The notes under the pieces are model-generated. The model ran no database searches. It saw only the letters and a program-made list of their open reading frames with translations, and had not been told where the DNA came from. A program made the position numbers and the translations under genes. From the IMG/VR virus record IMGVR_UViG_3300044858_000419, positions 1-20,179 of that record: a DNA stretch of 20,179 nucleotides. The stretch is one strand, 5' to 3'. Each line of letters begins with the position of its first letter. The stretch's first letter is position 1. Positions 1-5,931 of this stretch are shown here, piece after piece. Source of the DNA: a virus.

Positions 1-315
1 GTTGACTGCACCGCCAGCACCAACGGTCACCGTCTGTGTCCCAGATGAGAGATAGACGCTTGAAGCCTCCAGATATCCTCCTGCGCCGCCACCGCCAGAA
101 GTTCCAGAGCCACCGGAACCGCCACCGCCGACGACCAGCACGTCGGCATTACCAGCGGTAACAACATTCAGCGACGAATTACCCGTGAACGTCCAATAGT
201 CATACGTCACCCCACCCGACGTGTAGTTACCTGTAGGGGTGTCAGTGATCGTTGCCCCACCGATACGGGAAGGTGTGTTGAAACCTTGAACGGTTGAAAG
301 TTTATTGATAGTCAT
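1..315 (-). CDS. Glycine-rich tail appendage/adhesin-like protein, paralogue 2 (partial, C-terminus cut by window edge)
   Basis: The frame starts at an ATG at 315-313, one base after the TGA of the upstream gene, and stays open to base 1, giving 105 residues of an unfinished protein. It reads MTINKLSTVQGFNTPSRIGG, then a PTGNYTSGGVTYDYWTFTG segment, a hydrophobic DVLVVGGGG strand, and a glycine-rich stretch, then an SSGTQTVTVGAGG segment. The same order occurs in the upstream gene (317-1063), so the two are tandem paralogues. Proteins with this LVVGGGGGG plus TVTVGxGG layout are known as glycine-rich domain proteins of phage tail fibres; binding to the host surface is inferred from that family and from its place last in the structural operon. 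The missing C-terminus probably carries more glycine-rich sequence. Confidence 0.85.
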   Translation of the reverse strand, partial: MTINKLSTVQGFNTPSRIGGATITDTPTGNYTSGGVTYDYWTFTGNSSLNVVTAGNADVLVVGGGGSGGSGTSGGGGAGGYLEASSVYLSSGTQTVTVGAGGAVN

Positions 316-316
316 G

Positions 317-1063
317 TCAGACCTTCACCCTCACGATCACGATACCGGAACCGCCAGCCGCACGACCGCCGCCACCATTGCCAGTATTTGCAGATCCAGC
401 AGAACCAGATGTGCCTTTATTCACACCAGCCCCCCCCGCACTCCTAGTTACCGAGGAACCCGTAATCGAGTTCGCAGTACCACTACCACCAGTTGATGAT
501 GACCCGGCTCCACCTGCACCGCCGCCGCCGCCGCCCGTTCCATTTGCACCACCCGGCCCACTCGCACCGCTATTTCCTAGAGCAGTAATACCGGGTCCAC
601 CCGCTGAGCCTGTGCCACGTCCTCCACCACCTGACCCGCCAACACTTCCAGCATTTTCGTTAGAATACGCAACGAATCCACCAGCACCACCGCCAACACC
701 GATAAAACTATTGACGCTGGAATGTCCGCCTATCCCTCCATCCGCTGCTCCTGCACCACCAACGGTGACTGTGTAGGAACCTGCGGCGAAATATCGGGAA
801 GTAACATAAAGATGACCACCACCACCACCACCGCCGCCGCCGAAGTTTCCATCTCCCAGTCCACCACCACCGCCGCCGCCAACGACCAGTAAATCAACTA
901 ACCCCGCCGAATTCACCGTCAGCGTGCCGCTACCCGTAAACGAAAAATAGTTATACGTAAACCCGCCATCCGTATACGTACCCGTGGGAGTACCGTTAAT
1001 GACAGCGTTAGGGACACTCGTCGTGACACTCAACCCAGAATTACGGAACGAACTAACAGCCAT
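317..1063 (-). CDS. Glycine-rich tail appendage/adhesin-like protein, paralogue 1
   Basis: A 248-aa protein starting with ATG at 1063, one base after the TGA of the preceding gene. Residues 1-55 form a Ser/Thr/Gly-rich beta-like lead (TPTGTYTDGGFTYNYFSFTG). Next come the LVDLLVVGGGGGGG strand and a poly-Gly run, the SYTVTVGGAGA segment near residue 100, and about 120 residues dominated by Gly, Ser and Ala. It ends in the hydrophobic strand SGIVIVRVKV, the usual last strand of glycine-rich phage adhesin domains. The poly-Gly core may fold as a polyglycine-II type sandwich as in some tail-tip adhesins; this is inference. It likely acts outside the virion in host recognition. No chaperone or peptidase domain is visible. 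Confidence 0.88.
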   Translation of the reverse strand: MAVSSFRNSGLSVTTSVPNAVINGTPTGTYTDGGFTYNYFSFTGSGTLTVNSAGLVDLLVVGGGGGGGLGDGNFGGGGGGGGGHLYVTSRYFAAGSYTVTVGGAGAADGGIGGHSSVNSFIGVGGGAGGFVAYSNENAGSVGGSGGGGRGTGSAGGPGITALGNSGASGPGGANGTGGGGGGAGGAGSSSTGGSGTANSITGSSVTRSAGGAGVNKGTSGSAGSANTGNGGGGRAAGGSGIVIVRVKV

Positions 1064-1064
1064 G

Positions 1065-1397
1065 TCAGGTGATCTCCGTCAAAAACGCCGAGAACGCACA
1101 CGTCGAAGCAGACGACGACACGCGCAAATACTTATCCGCATCAAGAGCAACACCAAGCGTCAAAGCAACCGTGTCATTACCCGCCACAACAGCGTCATAC
1201 ACAAGAAACTCGGACACGCCAGGAGTACCAGCAGCCGTATCCAAACCGATACGCACCGTCACATTAGACGACGCCTGGTTACACACAACCAGCGACGACA
1301 CAACAGCCTCCGTCGCGGCAGGCGTGTTATACAGAGTCGCGTACGTGCCCGTGCTGTTAGTGCCAGCACACTGCGAGAACTTGTAAGCATTAGCCAT
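1065..1397 (-). CDS. Small virion appendage protein (beta-rich, conserved phage family)
   Basis: A 110-aa protein starting with ATG at 1397, with a GGGAGG Shine-Dalgarno 8 bases upstream inside the end of the previous gene. The sequence alternates short strands: TYATLYNTPAATEAVVSSLVVCNQ, then SNVTVRIGLDTAAG, an FLVYDAVVAGNDTVALTLG segment, and KYLRVSSSASTCAFSAFLTEI. This 'TLYTVPA...VVSTIVVCNR...YDAxVPANDT' pattern is one I recognise from many phage structural loci, where it lies beside tail-fibre genes; I cannot give it a family name. An all-beta decoration or fibre-associated subunit is the likely role. Two cysteines (C10, C39) and a third near the end are present. It sits between another appendage gene and the glycine-rich pair. 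Confidence 0.8.
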   Translation of the reverse strand: MANAYKFSQCAGTNSTGTYATLYNTPAATEAVVSSLVVCNQASSNVTVRIGLDTAAGTPGVSEFLVYDAVVAGNDTVALTLGVALDADKYLRVSSSASTCAFSAFLTEIT

Positions 1398-1401
1398 GAA
1401 C

Positions 1402-1896
1402 CTAACCTCCCATCAAAAAGAACGAACTGAAATCCCCGCCACCAGCGGCAGCAGCCCAAGAAACACCAGTACTTGCGTTAGAGTCGGCAGTCAACACGAA
1501 ACCATTAGTGCCGACAGTCAAATTGTCGACAGTGCCACTAGCAGTAGCAGCCAGCAAATCACCCTTAGCCGTCACCAGCGGCAACGTGCCCGCATTCAAA
1601 AAAGCGTTAGGTTCATCAAAATCGCGGGCAGACACGCCATGATTCACGGCAGCACCCGCATCATGCGACTTAGCAGTCGTGCCATCAACAGCGCGAGTCA
1701 CCGTCAACGTGGTGCCGGAACGGTTCGTCACCTCAACGACTTCCTCATTCACCGTATCCTGGTCAATGATCAAGGTGTACGGGAACGACGCGGGCCAACC
1801 AGACACCGCCACCACACCGATAGTGGTAGTACTGTCGTTGATACCCGTCGATAGTGTCGTTCGGGCCGCAGTAGACGAATAGTATCTACGTGCCAT
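1402..1896 (-). CDS. Tail appendage protein with N-terminal beta module and KGDLL-type C-terminal segment
   Basis: A 164-aa protein with ATG at 1896 and AAAGGA 7 bases upstream. Residues about 15-90 hold a beta module ending in TLTVTRAVDGTTAKSHDAG, a pattern common in phage tail proteins and resembling a segment of the neighbouring adaptor (1912-2805). Residues about 105-150 read KGDLLAATASGTVDNLTVG, then NGFVLTADSNASTGVSWAA; this 'KGDLL-T-VGTNGxVLTADS' segment recurs in phage fibre and tail-spike proteins, usually before a variable tip. Here it is followed by only 14 residues, so the protein may be an attachment plate for the glycine-rich subunits downstream. That role is inference. Confidence 0.82.
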   Translation of the reverse strand: MARRYYSSTAARTTLSTGINDSTTTIGVVAVSGWPASFPYTLIIDQDTVNEEVVEVTNRSGTTLTVTRAVDGTTAKSHDAGAAVNHGVSARDFDEPNAFLNAGTLPLVTAKGDLLAATASGTVDNLTVGTNGFVLTADSNASTGVSWAAAAGGGDFSSFFLMGG

Positions 1897-1911
1897 ATGT
1901 TATTCCTTTAC

Positions 1912-2805
1912 CTAGCGGGTGTAGTAACTACGGACTGGGAACAGGTTCTGCAAACCACGAGTCTCCTCAGCCAAACGGACCTGGTACATTTGCAGCAAGA
2001 ACCTAGACAGGGATGCTGCATTGTTTTGGTTACGTGGCTGACCGGAGTAGTCCGCCTCAGCGGACTGGCCCGACAAGTGGGCAGAGTCAAAGTAGGGTGT
2101 CAAACGGTAGGAGGCGCCGAAACGGATAAGGTCCTCACACGACGATGGTAAACCAGTAGTCGTGGCAAACGGGTCACTGTCATTCACCAGCGGTGACGGT
2201 TCCTTCGTGAACACGATATTCATTGCCGCACCAGGAACGATAGAATCATACACGCTTATCGTGACACCAGTGGAGAACACTGACGTGGCAGCGTGCTTAT
2301 CGACACGCAACCTGCGTACCGGCAGCCACTCCTTCGATGGGCCAGTCGTGCGCCACGACACTTGCAGGACATCCAGCGCCCCAGCAGGCAAGGCGTACGT
2401 GCTGATGGCGGGCTGGAATGTTACCGTCGTCTCACCCACCGCGAACAATTCAGGGTACACGGAGATGATAGCGTCATTAATGGCCTGCTTCACCATGTTA
2501 CGTGGGAACATTGGTGAGGATACGACACGCACACCAGGTGCGTACGCTGCAGCCGTAGTGCCACGGAACCCGCGACCATACGGGGGGACAGTGATAGTTT
2601 TAGCGGACGAGTCGATAGAGTCAACCCAAATGATCTCGTCACCGATCTCCACAATGCCACGCGAAATAGCGGTCACGTCATTCACCGACAGGACAGTCGC
2701 TGATGCTGTGGCGGAGGCAGTCAGATACGTTGCCTGATCCTGCAGTGTCGTGTAACCATACAGTTGCATCAACGTCTGGTCAGTTAACTGGCTGAACGTA
2801 CTCAT
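1912..2805 (-). CDS. Head-tail adaptor/neck protein
   Basis: A 297-aa protein starting with ATG at 2805, directly after the TAG of the preceding gene. Residues about 28-95 form a beta module with EIIWVDSIDSSAKTITV and YGRGFRGTTAAAYAPGVRVV. This is followed by a helical segment (MVKQAINDAIISVYPELFA), a beta region with TVTFQPAISTYALPAGALDVLQVSWR, and a C-terminal helical part with LPSSCEDLIRFGASYRLTPY and a long basic/acidic helix up to QVRLAEETRGLQNLF. This layout matches head-to-tail connector proteins of short-tailed and actinobacterial phages that I have seen; the assignment rests on motif memory and on its position after the capsid genes. It would dock below the portal and provide the site for tail parts. 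Confidence 0.75.
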   Translation of the reverse strand: MSTFSQLTDQTLMQLYGYTTLQDQATYLTASATASATVLSVNDVTAISRGIVEIGDEIIWVDSIDSSAKTITVPPYGRGFRGTTAAAYAPGVRVVSSPMFPRNMVKQAINDAIISVYPELFAVGETTVTFQPAISTYALPAGALDVLQVSWRTTGPSKEWLPVRRLRVDKHAATSVFSTGVTISVYDSIVPGAAMNIVFTKEPSPLVNDSDPFATTTGLPSSCEDLIRFGASYRLTPYFDSAHLSGQSAEADYSGQPRNQNNAASLSRFLLQMYQVRLAEETRGLQNLFPVRSYYTR

Positions 2806-3126
2806 CTAGTTGCTCGCATTCACGAAACGGGCCGTGTTCTTGTTCACGATCATGGACGCCGGGGGCATAGTATTTGCGTCATACGGGCGACCCAAAGCAC
2901 GAGAAGCAGTCTCAGCCTGACGTACCTTGTCAATGGTTGTCCCCTCGGGTTGGATTCCGTTACGTCTCGCCGTCTCATACGCGGCAAGATCAGTCTTGGT
3001 TTTTGACCACATGGATGCGAGACCGCTTGTGGCGGTTGCGTTGATGGTCGGGTTCGCTGCCTGTAGACATTCAGCGTACGTGGCGTGGTCTTTTGTTTTG
3101 CAGCCTGTGCGGCAGTTATTCGACAA
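2806..3126 (-). CDS. Small conserved phage protein of unknown function (HATYAECL motif)
   Basis: The open frame extends upstream to 3258, but that part lies inside the preceding gene and does not look like the rest. I place the start at TTG 3126 (or the adjacent TTG at 3129), overlapping the upstream stop by about 11 bases and giving 106 aa: MSNNCRTGCKTKDHATYAEC and onward. Motifs are an N-terminal CRTGC pair, then HATYAECLQAANPTINA, a WSKTKTDLAAYETARRNGIQPEGTT segment and a second helix KVRQAETASRALGRPYD. The 'HATYAECLRAA ... ARRQGIQPxGTT' pattern is one I recognise from phage structural operons, always without known function. No ATG is available and the ribosome site is weak, so coupling to the upstream gene is likely. 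Confidence 0.72.
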   Translation of the reverse strand: MSNNCRTGCKTKDHATYAECLQAANPTINATATSGLASMWSKTKTDLAAYETARRNGIQPEGTTIDKVRQAETASRALGRPYDANTMPPASMIVNKNTARFVNASN

Positions 3127-3784
3127 CAATGTATTGTCCGTATCCTGCCGCCACCACGGCGGCCTCCGACTCGTCATCAAGAATGTTTGTTGCACCGCCA
3201 CGGAAATAGTAGTCCGCGTCAGTGATGGCCTCTTGTGCAGGGAACGTGAGCAGTTCACCCGACGTTCCAGTGATCAAGAGTGCCTGACCGTTATCAATCG
3301 GGTAACGGCTCAACAGCACGTTGTCCGTGTATGCCAGTTCAATAGTCGGCAGCACAAGATACCTAGATGGTATGTACACGGTTGCCGTGAGGTTTGAACT
3401 GAACTCCATTGGCCTAGCCGCAATGTCCTTCACCAGCAGCAGTGTCGCTGTCACGTTAGAATCAGACGACATTGGTTGTGCCGAAACGAACTGGATGCGG
3501 GTAGACTCGGCAGTCAAATTAGACGAGCCAACAATAATACTCGCTGCCGCAAACACGATCTTCACGTTGACCGTCAGCGTCACCTCGGCGGACATGGACG
3601 CGGAAGCGAGCAGCACACCGACACCGTTAGCGGTCACGTTAGACTGTGCCGACATTGACGACTCAGCAAACGCCGTGATATTCGCTGCAGCCGTCAGGCT
3701 AGAATCAGCCGTTAAAGCGGCGGCACCGTCAAACTGCTGAGGGATACCCAGCAGGAAAACGACAGGCTGCGAAATGTCAAACAT
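3116..3784 (-). CDS. Repeat-containing virion protein (six copies of a ~20-residue SNLTA repeat)
   Basis: A 222-aa protein whose ATG (3784) overlaps the previous TAA by one base (TAATG). After MFDISQPVVFLLGIPQ, residues about 26-134 hold six degenerate repeats with cores ADSSLTA (26), AQSNVTA (46), AEVTLTV (66), GSSNLTA (86), SDSNVTA (107) and FSSNLTA (128), a period of 20-21 residues. Several cores are preceded by a PMS- or SMS-like turn. The C-terminal 80 residues (LPTIELAYTDNVLLSRYPID and on) form a separate domain ending in GYGQYIVVE. Strand-turn repeats of this sort suggest a beta-solenoid or fibrous appendage. I do not recognise a named family. Its place between the small structural protein and the adaptor supports a virion role. 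Confidence 0.8.
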   Translation of the reverse strand: MFDISQPVVFLLGIPQQFDGAAALTADSSLTAAANITAFAESSMSAQSNVTANGVGVLLASASMSAEVTLTVNVKIVFAAASIIVGSSNLTAESTRIQFVSAQPMSSDSNVTATLLLVKDIAARPMEFSSNLTATVYIPSRYLVLPTIELAYTDNVLLSRYPIDNGQALLITGTSGELLTFPAQEAITDADYYFRGGATNILDDESEAAVVAAGYGQYIVVE

Positions 3785-4167
3785 TAAGACAGGCTAAGAG
3801 TCACCGAAGAAGAAGCAAACTGGACAGTATCACCAGCAGACACCGTGCGGGAAGCCGTCAACGGGCCATAAGCGAGACGCTTAGGGGTTCCCGCGTTATC
3901 CCAAATCTCAACACCAACCACCGTACACGCAGGCATACCCGTGAACGAGATAGCAGCATTGTTACTGATTGACCCGGACGACGCCGCATCAAACGCGATA
4001 GTCTGGCGGGCATATGACCCACCAGTCACCTCAGTGCCAGGAGCCGAATCTGAACCGTTCGCCGTCATCAAAGCCAACTTGACAGGCGTGGTGACAGTGT
4101 ACGCAGACGTACCCACCAGCGCATCAAGCAACTGATTCTCAATAGTATCAGGGAGATTGTCAGCCAC
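3784..4167 (-). CDS. Small beta-rich phage structural protein (tail-fibre or head-decoration type)
   Basis: A 127-aa protein starting with GTG at 4167, with AAGGA 6 bases upstream. It begins with a short helix (NLPDTIENQLLDALVG). Beta strands follow: PVKLALMTANGS, then TEVTGGSYARQTIAFDAASSGSISN, ISFTGMPACTVVGVEIWDNAG, LAYGPLTASRTVSAGDTVQF and a final VTLSLS. The 'LY/ALxT..GTEVSGGSYARQ ... MPAxTVxxxxIxD..TGxxLxYGxLTASKTVxAGD' layout is a widespread phage structural family that I recognise by pattern; it is usually annotated as tail fibre or structural protein. It is the first gene after the post-capsid hairpin, so head decoration is an alternative to a tail role. Confidence 0.83.
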   Translation of the reverse strand: MADNLPDTIENQLLDALVGTSAYTVTTPVKLALMTANGSDSAPGTEVTGGSYARQTIAFDAASSGSISNNAAISFTGMPACTVVGVEIWDNAGTPKRLAYGPLTASRTVSAGDTVQFASSSVTLSLS

Positions 4168-4209
4168 GCTGAATCCTTATCTTTGTAGAAGCAAAACTAA
4201 TGTTGCAGT

Positions 4210-4241
4210 GGAGGCCACACCCGCTATATGATGTGGCCCCC
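4210..4241 (-). terminator. Strong hairpin after the major capsid gene (possible attenuator/terminator)
   Basis: Twelve bases past the capsid stop codon the minus strand can form a 10-bp stem (GGGGGCCACA with TGTGGCCTCC, one G-U pair) around a 12-base loop. There is no clean U-run right after it; the next T-rich stretch is about 12 bases later. Partial termination or protection of the 3' end of capsid mRNA are both plausible, a typical need after the most abundant virion gene. A full intrinsic terminator is not proven. The rest of the 86-base gap holds the ribosome site of the next gene. Confidence 0.55.
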
Positions 4242-4253
4242 ACCAGCCATCAA

Positions 4254-5186
4254 CTAGGCGATGGACGAACCAGACTCAATCCGGTACAGTGCATCGTTAC
4301 GGTAGATGGACCAGCCCTGGAGGCTGTACCAGCCGACCGGGCGGAACCGCATCAACTTGTCAACGACGGGACCGATAACGATACCCGGCTCAACAGCGGT
4401 CGCCTCAGCGAGCGCCTGCTGGCCTGCGATGATTGTACGGTACACCTTCGCGGACGTGGTGCCGTCATTCGCCGTGTACGCGCGAGGCGTCTCCACGACG
4501 TAAGCGCCACCGTACACACCGGTCGTCGCGTTGAGGATGTTCCCCACGTTCGGATCGGTGTACTTGCGGATGTCCTCAAACGAGAGGGAGCCGGTCTCTG
4601 CACGGAGGTCGTGCGCGACCTCGGGGTGCATGTAGGCGGCGTACAGCATTCCCTCGCGGGGGACAGCGTTCGCGGAACGCATCTTGGCGACAGCCTTACG
4701 GATGTACTCGCCCTCGATCACGTCGGTCGCGGTGATACCGGAAGTGGCAGTGTTGCCAGTTCCCGCGTAGATCACGTTGGTGCCGGTGATGAGGGTCGAA
4801 ACAACCAGGCGGTCGATCGAATCTGCCATGTTGTAGGCGACAATGTTAGCGATTGCCGGGTCAACATCGGAGAACGCGAACTCACCCAACTTGCGGGTGT
4901 TCAGCACAGTGTTGCCGTACTCGTTCAGAGTAACAGTCACCGTGTTCACGTCCGACAGTGCGACAGCGTTCGGGTCCACAGTCTCCGACAGCGTGCTTGT
5001 GGCAGCGGTCAGGTCCTGGTACAGGGAGAACACCACGGACGAACCGGGCATTGCCTGCTGCACCGGGCGCTTATCGGCGAGGTTGCGGAACAGCGGCTGC
5101 GAACGAAGAGCGAACTCAACGTAACGGTCATAGGCTGCCTTAACCAAACCGGCAAGGGCCGTGGTAGAAGTGTATGCGTTAGACAT
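4254..5186 (-). CDS. Major capsid protein, N4-gp56 type
   Basis: A 310-aa protein starting with ATG at 5186, with a full AAGGAGGTG ribosome site upstream. The N-terminus has a long helix (LVKAAYDRYVEFALRSQPLF) followed by RNLADKRPVQQAMPGSSVVF, then LYQDLTAATSTLSETVDPNA and the strands VTVTLNEYGNTVLNTRKL. A spine-like helix follows (DPAIANIVAYNMADSIDRLV), then REGMLYAAYMHPEVAHDLRA and the C-terminal GWYSLQGWSIYRNDALYRIE. This order (LY.dl ... vtvtl.eyG ... R...LYaa..hPe ... y) is that of the N4-gp56 family of HK97-fold capsid proteins. Length is in the usual range for that family. It follows the scaffold gene by 57 bases, as expected for a head-assembly pair. Very strong ribosome site and a hairpin on each side fit high expression. 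Confidence 0.93.
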   Translation of the reverse strand: MSNAYTSTTALAGLVKAAYDRYVEFALRSQPLFRNLADKRPVQQAMPGSSVVFSLYQDLTAATSTLSETVDPNAVALSDVNTVTVTLNEYGNTVLNTRKLGEFAFSDVDPAIANIVAYNMADSIDRLVVSTLITGTNVIYAGTGNTATSGITATDVIEGEYIRKAVAKMRSANAVPREGMLYAAYMHPEVAHDLRAETGSLSFEDIRKYTDPNVGNILNATTGVYGGAYVVETPRAYTANDGTTSAKVYRTIIAGQQALAEATAVEPGIVIGPVVDKLMRFRPVGWYSLQGWSIYRNDALYRIESGSSIA

Positions 5187-5196
5187 TTGTAGCGTT

Positions 5197-5210
5197 CACC
5201 TCCTTAGGTG
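5197..5210 (-). promoter_or_regulatory. Capsid-gene ribosome binding site embedded in a small palindrome
   Basis: The minus strand reads CACCTAAGGAGGTG: a perfect anti-16S core (AAGGAGGTG) whose last five bases pair with the first five, leaving an AAGG loop. The core lies about 12 bases before the capsid ATG, which is longer than usual. Pairing could place part of the site in a stem, or bring it closer to the start codon. A weak 5-bp hairpin may simply be chance around a full-strength site. Confidence 0.6.
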
Positions 5211-5243
5211 AATAGTTGTTGTGAAAGATACCTAGCGAGAATG

Positions 5244-5726
5244 CTAGATAGCCTGCGGTCCCAGGGCGTTACCGAACAGAACCCTGTTGAGTTCTTCCGG
5301 TGTTTGGGCTGCACGGATAAGTGCATCCAACTGGTCTGGGTCACCCGCGTAGGTTTCACCCGTATTCTGCACGTTGGCGATACGGTTGAGAGCCTGCAAT
5401 TCAGGATTCGGAGCCGCAGGCTGCTCCTCGCTTTGCGGCTTGGCACCGAACACGTCACCGTACTCGGAAACCCAAGCCTCAACCTCCTCAGCGGAGGTCA
5501 CATCCTCGGGAATGAACTTGGAGATTTTCTCCGGCAGTCCCTTGGATGCGAGAACGTCCTTGACTGAGCGTTCACGGACACTGTTTTTCATGTTTGTGAG
5601 ATTGTCTAGCAGTTCTTTGTTCTGCTTCTTCATCTCACGGTATGCTTTACGCAGTTCCTTCATCGCGTTCGACTCTGCTTGAGCGTCCTCAAATGCGTCG
5701 TCGTCGTCCCAGTCAAAATTGGACAT
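5244..5726 (-). CDS. Capsid scaffolding protein
   Basis: A 160-aa acidic protein. The open frame extends to 5816, but the ATG at 5726 has AGGGAG 5 bases upstream and gives a sensible N-terminus (MSNFDWDDDDAFEDAQAESN), so I use it. Residues about 20-55 form a strong predicted coiled coil (KELRKAYREMKKQNKELLDN) followed by RERSVKDVLASKGLPEKISK, then FIPEDVTSAEEVEAWVSEYG and DVFG. The pattern 'coiled coil - R...v...L...Gl..k..k.iP.d..s.eev..Wv.eYgd.fG' is typical of small scaffolds coded just before N4-gp56 or HK97-like capsid genes. The C-terminus (NPELQALNRI to LFGNALGPQAI) may be the capsid-binding end. It acts in the procapsid and is then lost or cleaved; no protease is visible nearby. Confidence 0.85.
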   Translation of the reverse strand: MSNFDWDDDDAFEDAQAESNAMKELRKAYREMKKQNKELLDNLTNMKNSVRERSVKDVLASKGLPEKISKFIPEDVTSAEEVEAWVSEYGDVFGAKPQSEEQPAAPNPELQALNRIANVQNTGETYAGDPDQLDALIRAAQTPEELNRVLFGNALGPQAI

Positions 5727-5931
5727 TGGTACTCCCTTACTATTCGATAGGTGAATCGCCACCCACATCATCAACCGGGGAAGTAGATGATGGCTGTGAC
5801 TCTCGGACTCATACACTGACGGGGCCGATCGATCCGTCTAGGAGTGGACGTGCCCAGTATCGAACTGGGGTTTGGACAATCTTAACCTTTTGGGAAAGAA
5901 TTGTCCACTCACCTGTCACGCCCGTATTCAG
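5727..5931 (-). other. Largest non-coding gap: structured leader before the scaffold/capsid genes
   Basis: These 205 bases contain no convincing gene. Besides the tRNA-like fold at 5845-5923 there are two further minus-strand hairpins: GACGG/CCGTC around an 11-base loop containing ATCGAT (5818-5838), and CATCATC/GATGATG around a 13-base loop (5766-5792). The last bases hold the scaffold ribosome site (AGGGAG). All other gaps in the window are under 90 bases. The gap separates minor virion genes from the high-demand scaffold and capsid genes, so a processing site or promoter is plausible. I did not find a convincing -35/-10 pair. Confidence 0.55.
5845..5923 (-). ncRNA. tRNA-like element (acceptor stem and T arm intact, D/anticodon region atypical)
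   Basis: On the minus strand GGGCGTG (5923-5917) pairs over 7 bp, with one G-U, with CACGTCC (5852-5846). That 3' strand follows directly after a perfect T arm: CCCAG, loop TTCGATA, CTGGG. A discriminator-position A (5845) follows; CCA is not encoded (next bases are CTCC). This is the spacing of a tRNA 3' end. Between them lies one long hairpin (5874-5906: GGACAAT/ATTGTCC plus inner CTT/AAG and CC/GG pairs, loop CAAAA) instead of separate D and anticodon arms, and no standard 7-base anticodon loop can be drawn. It may be a decayed tRNA, a tRNA with a rearranged core, or a tRNA mimic. A competing 8-bp pairing, GAGTGGAC with GTCCACTC (5910-5903 with 5849-5842), is also possible. Confidence 0.5.

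Noticed and set aside
378-776. Plus-strand Pro-rich frame of 132 codons
   Set aside because: It is the reverse complement of glycine codons (GGN to NCC) of the glycine-rich adhesin; proline runs are the expected shadow.
810-880. Simple repeat or CRISPR-like array of CCACCACC units
   Set aside because: These are runs of glycine codons in a coding frame without spacers or regular repeat units.
3127-3258. N-terminal extension of the HATYAECL protein
   Set aside because: The extension lies wholly inside the preceding gene in another frame and is Arg/Trp/Thr-rich noise; a TTG near the upstream stop is a better start.
4200-5192. Long plus-strand open frame (330 codons) opposite the capsid gene
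   Set aside because: It mirrors the capsid gene almost exactly, its product is rich in Arg, His and Val without motifs, and the opposite frame encodes a clear N4-gp56 capsid protein with a strong ribosome site.
5727-5816. N-terminal extension of the scaffold protein
   Set aside because: The extra 30 residues (MYESESHSHHLLPRL...) lie in a hairpin-rich region and the internal ATG has a good ribosome site; the extension lacks one.
5845-5923. A normal, decoding tRNA gene
   Set aside because: I tried several registers and found no D stem and no 5-bp/7-base anticodon arm; only the acceptor stem and T arm fit, so I list it as tRNA-like.
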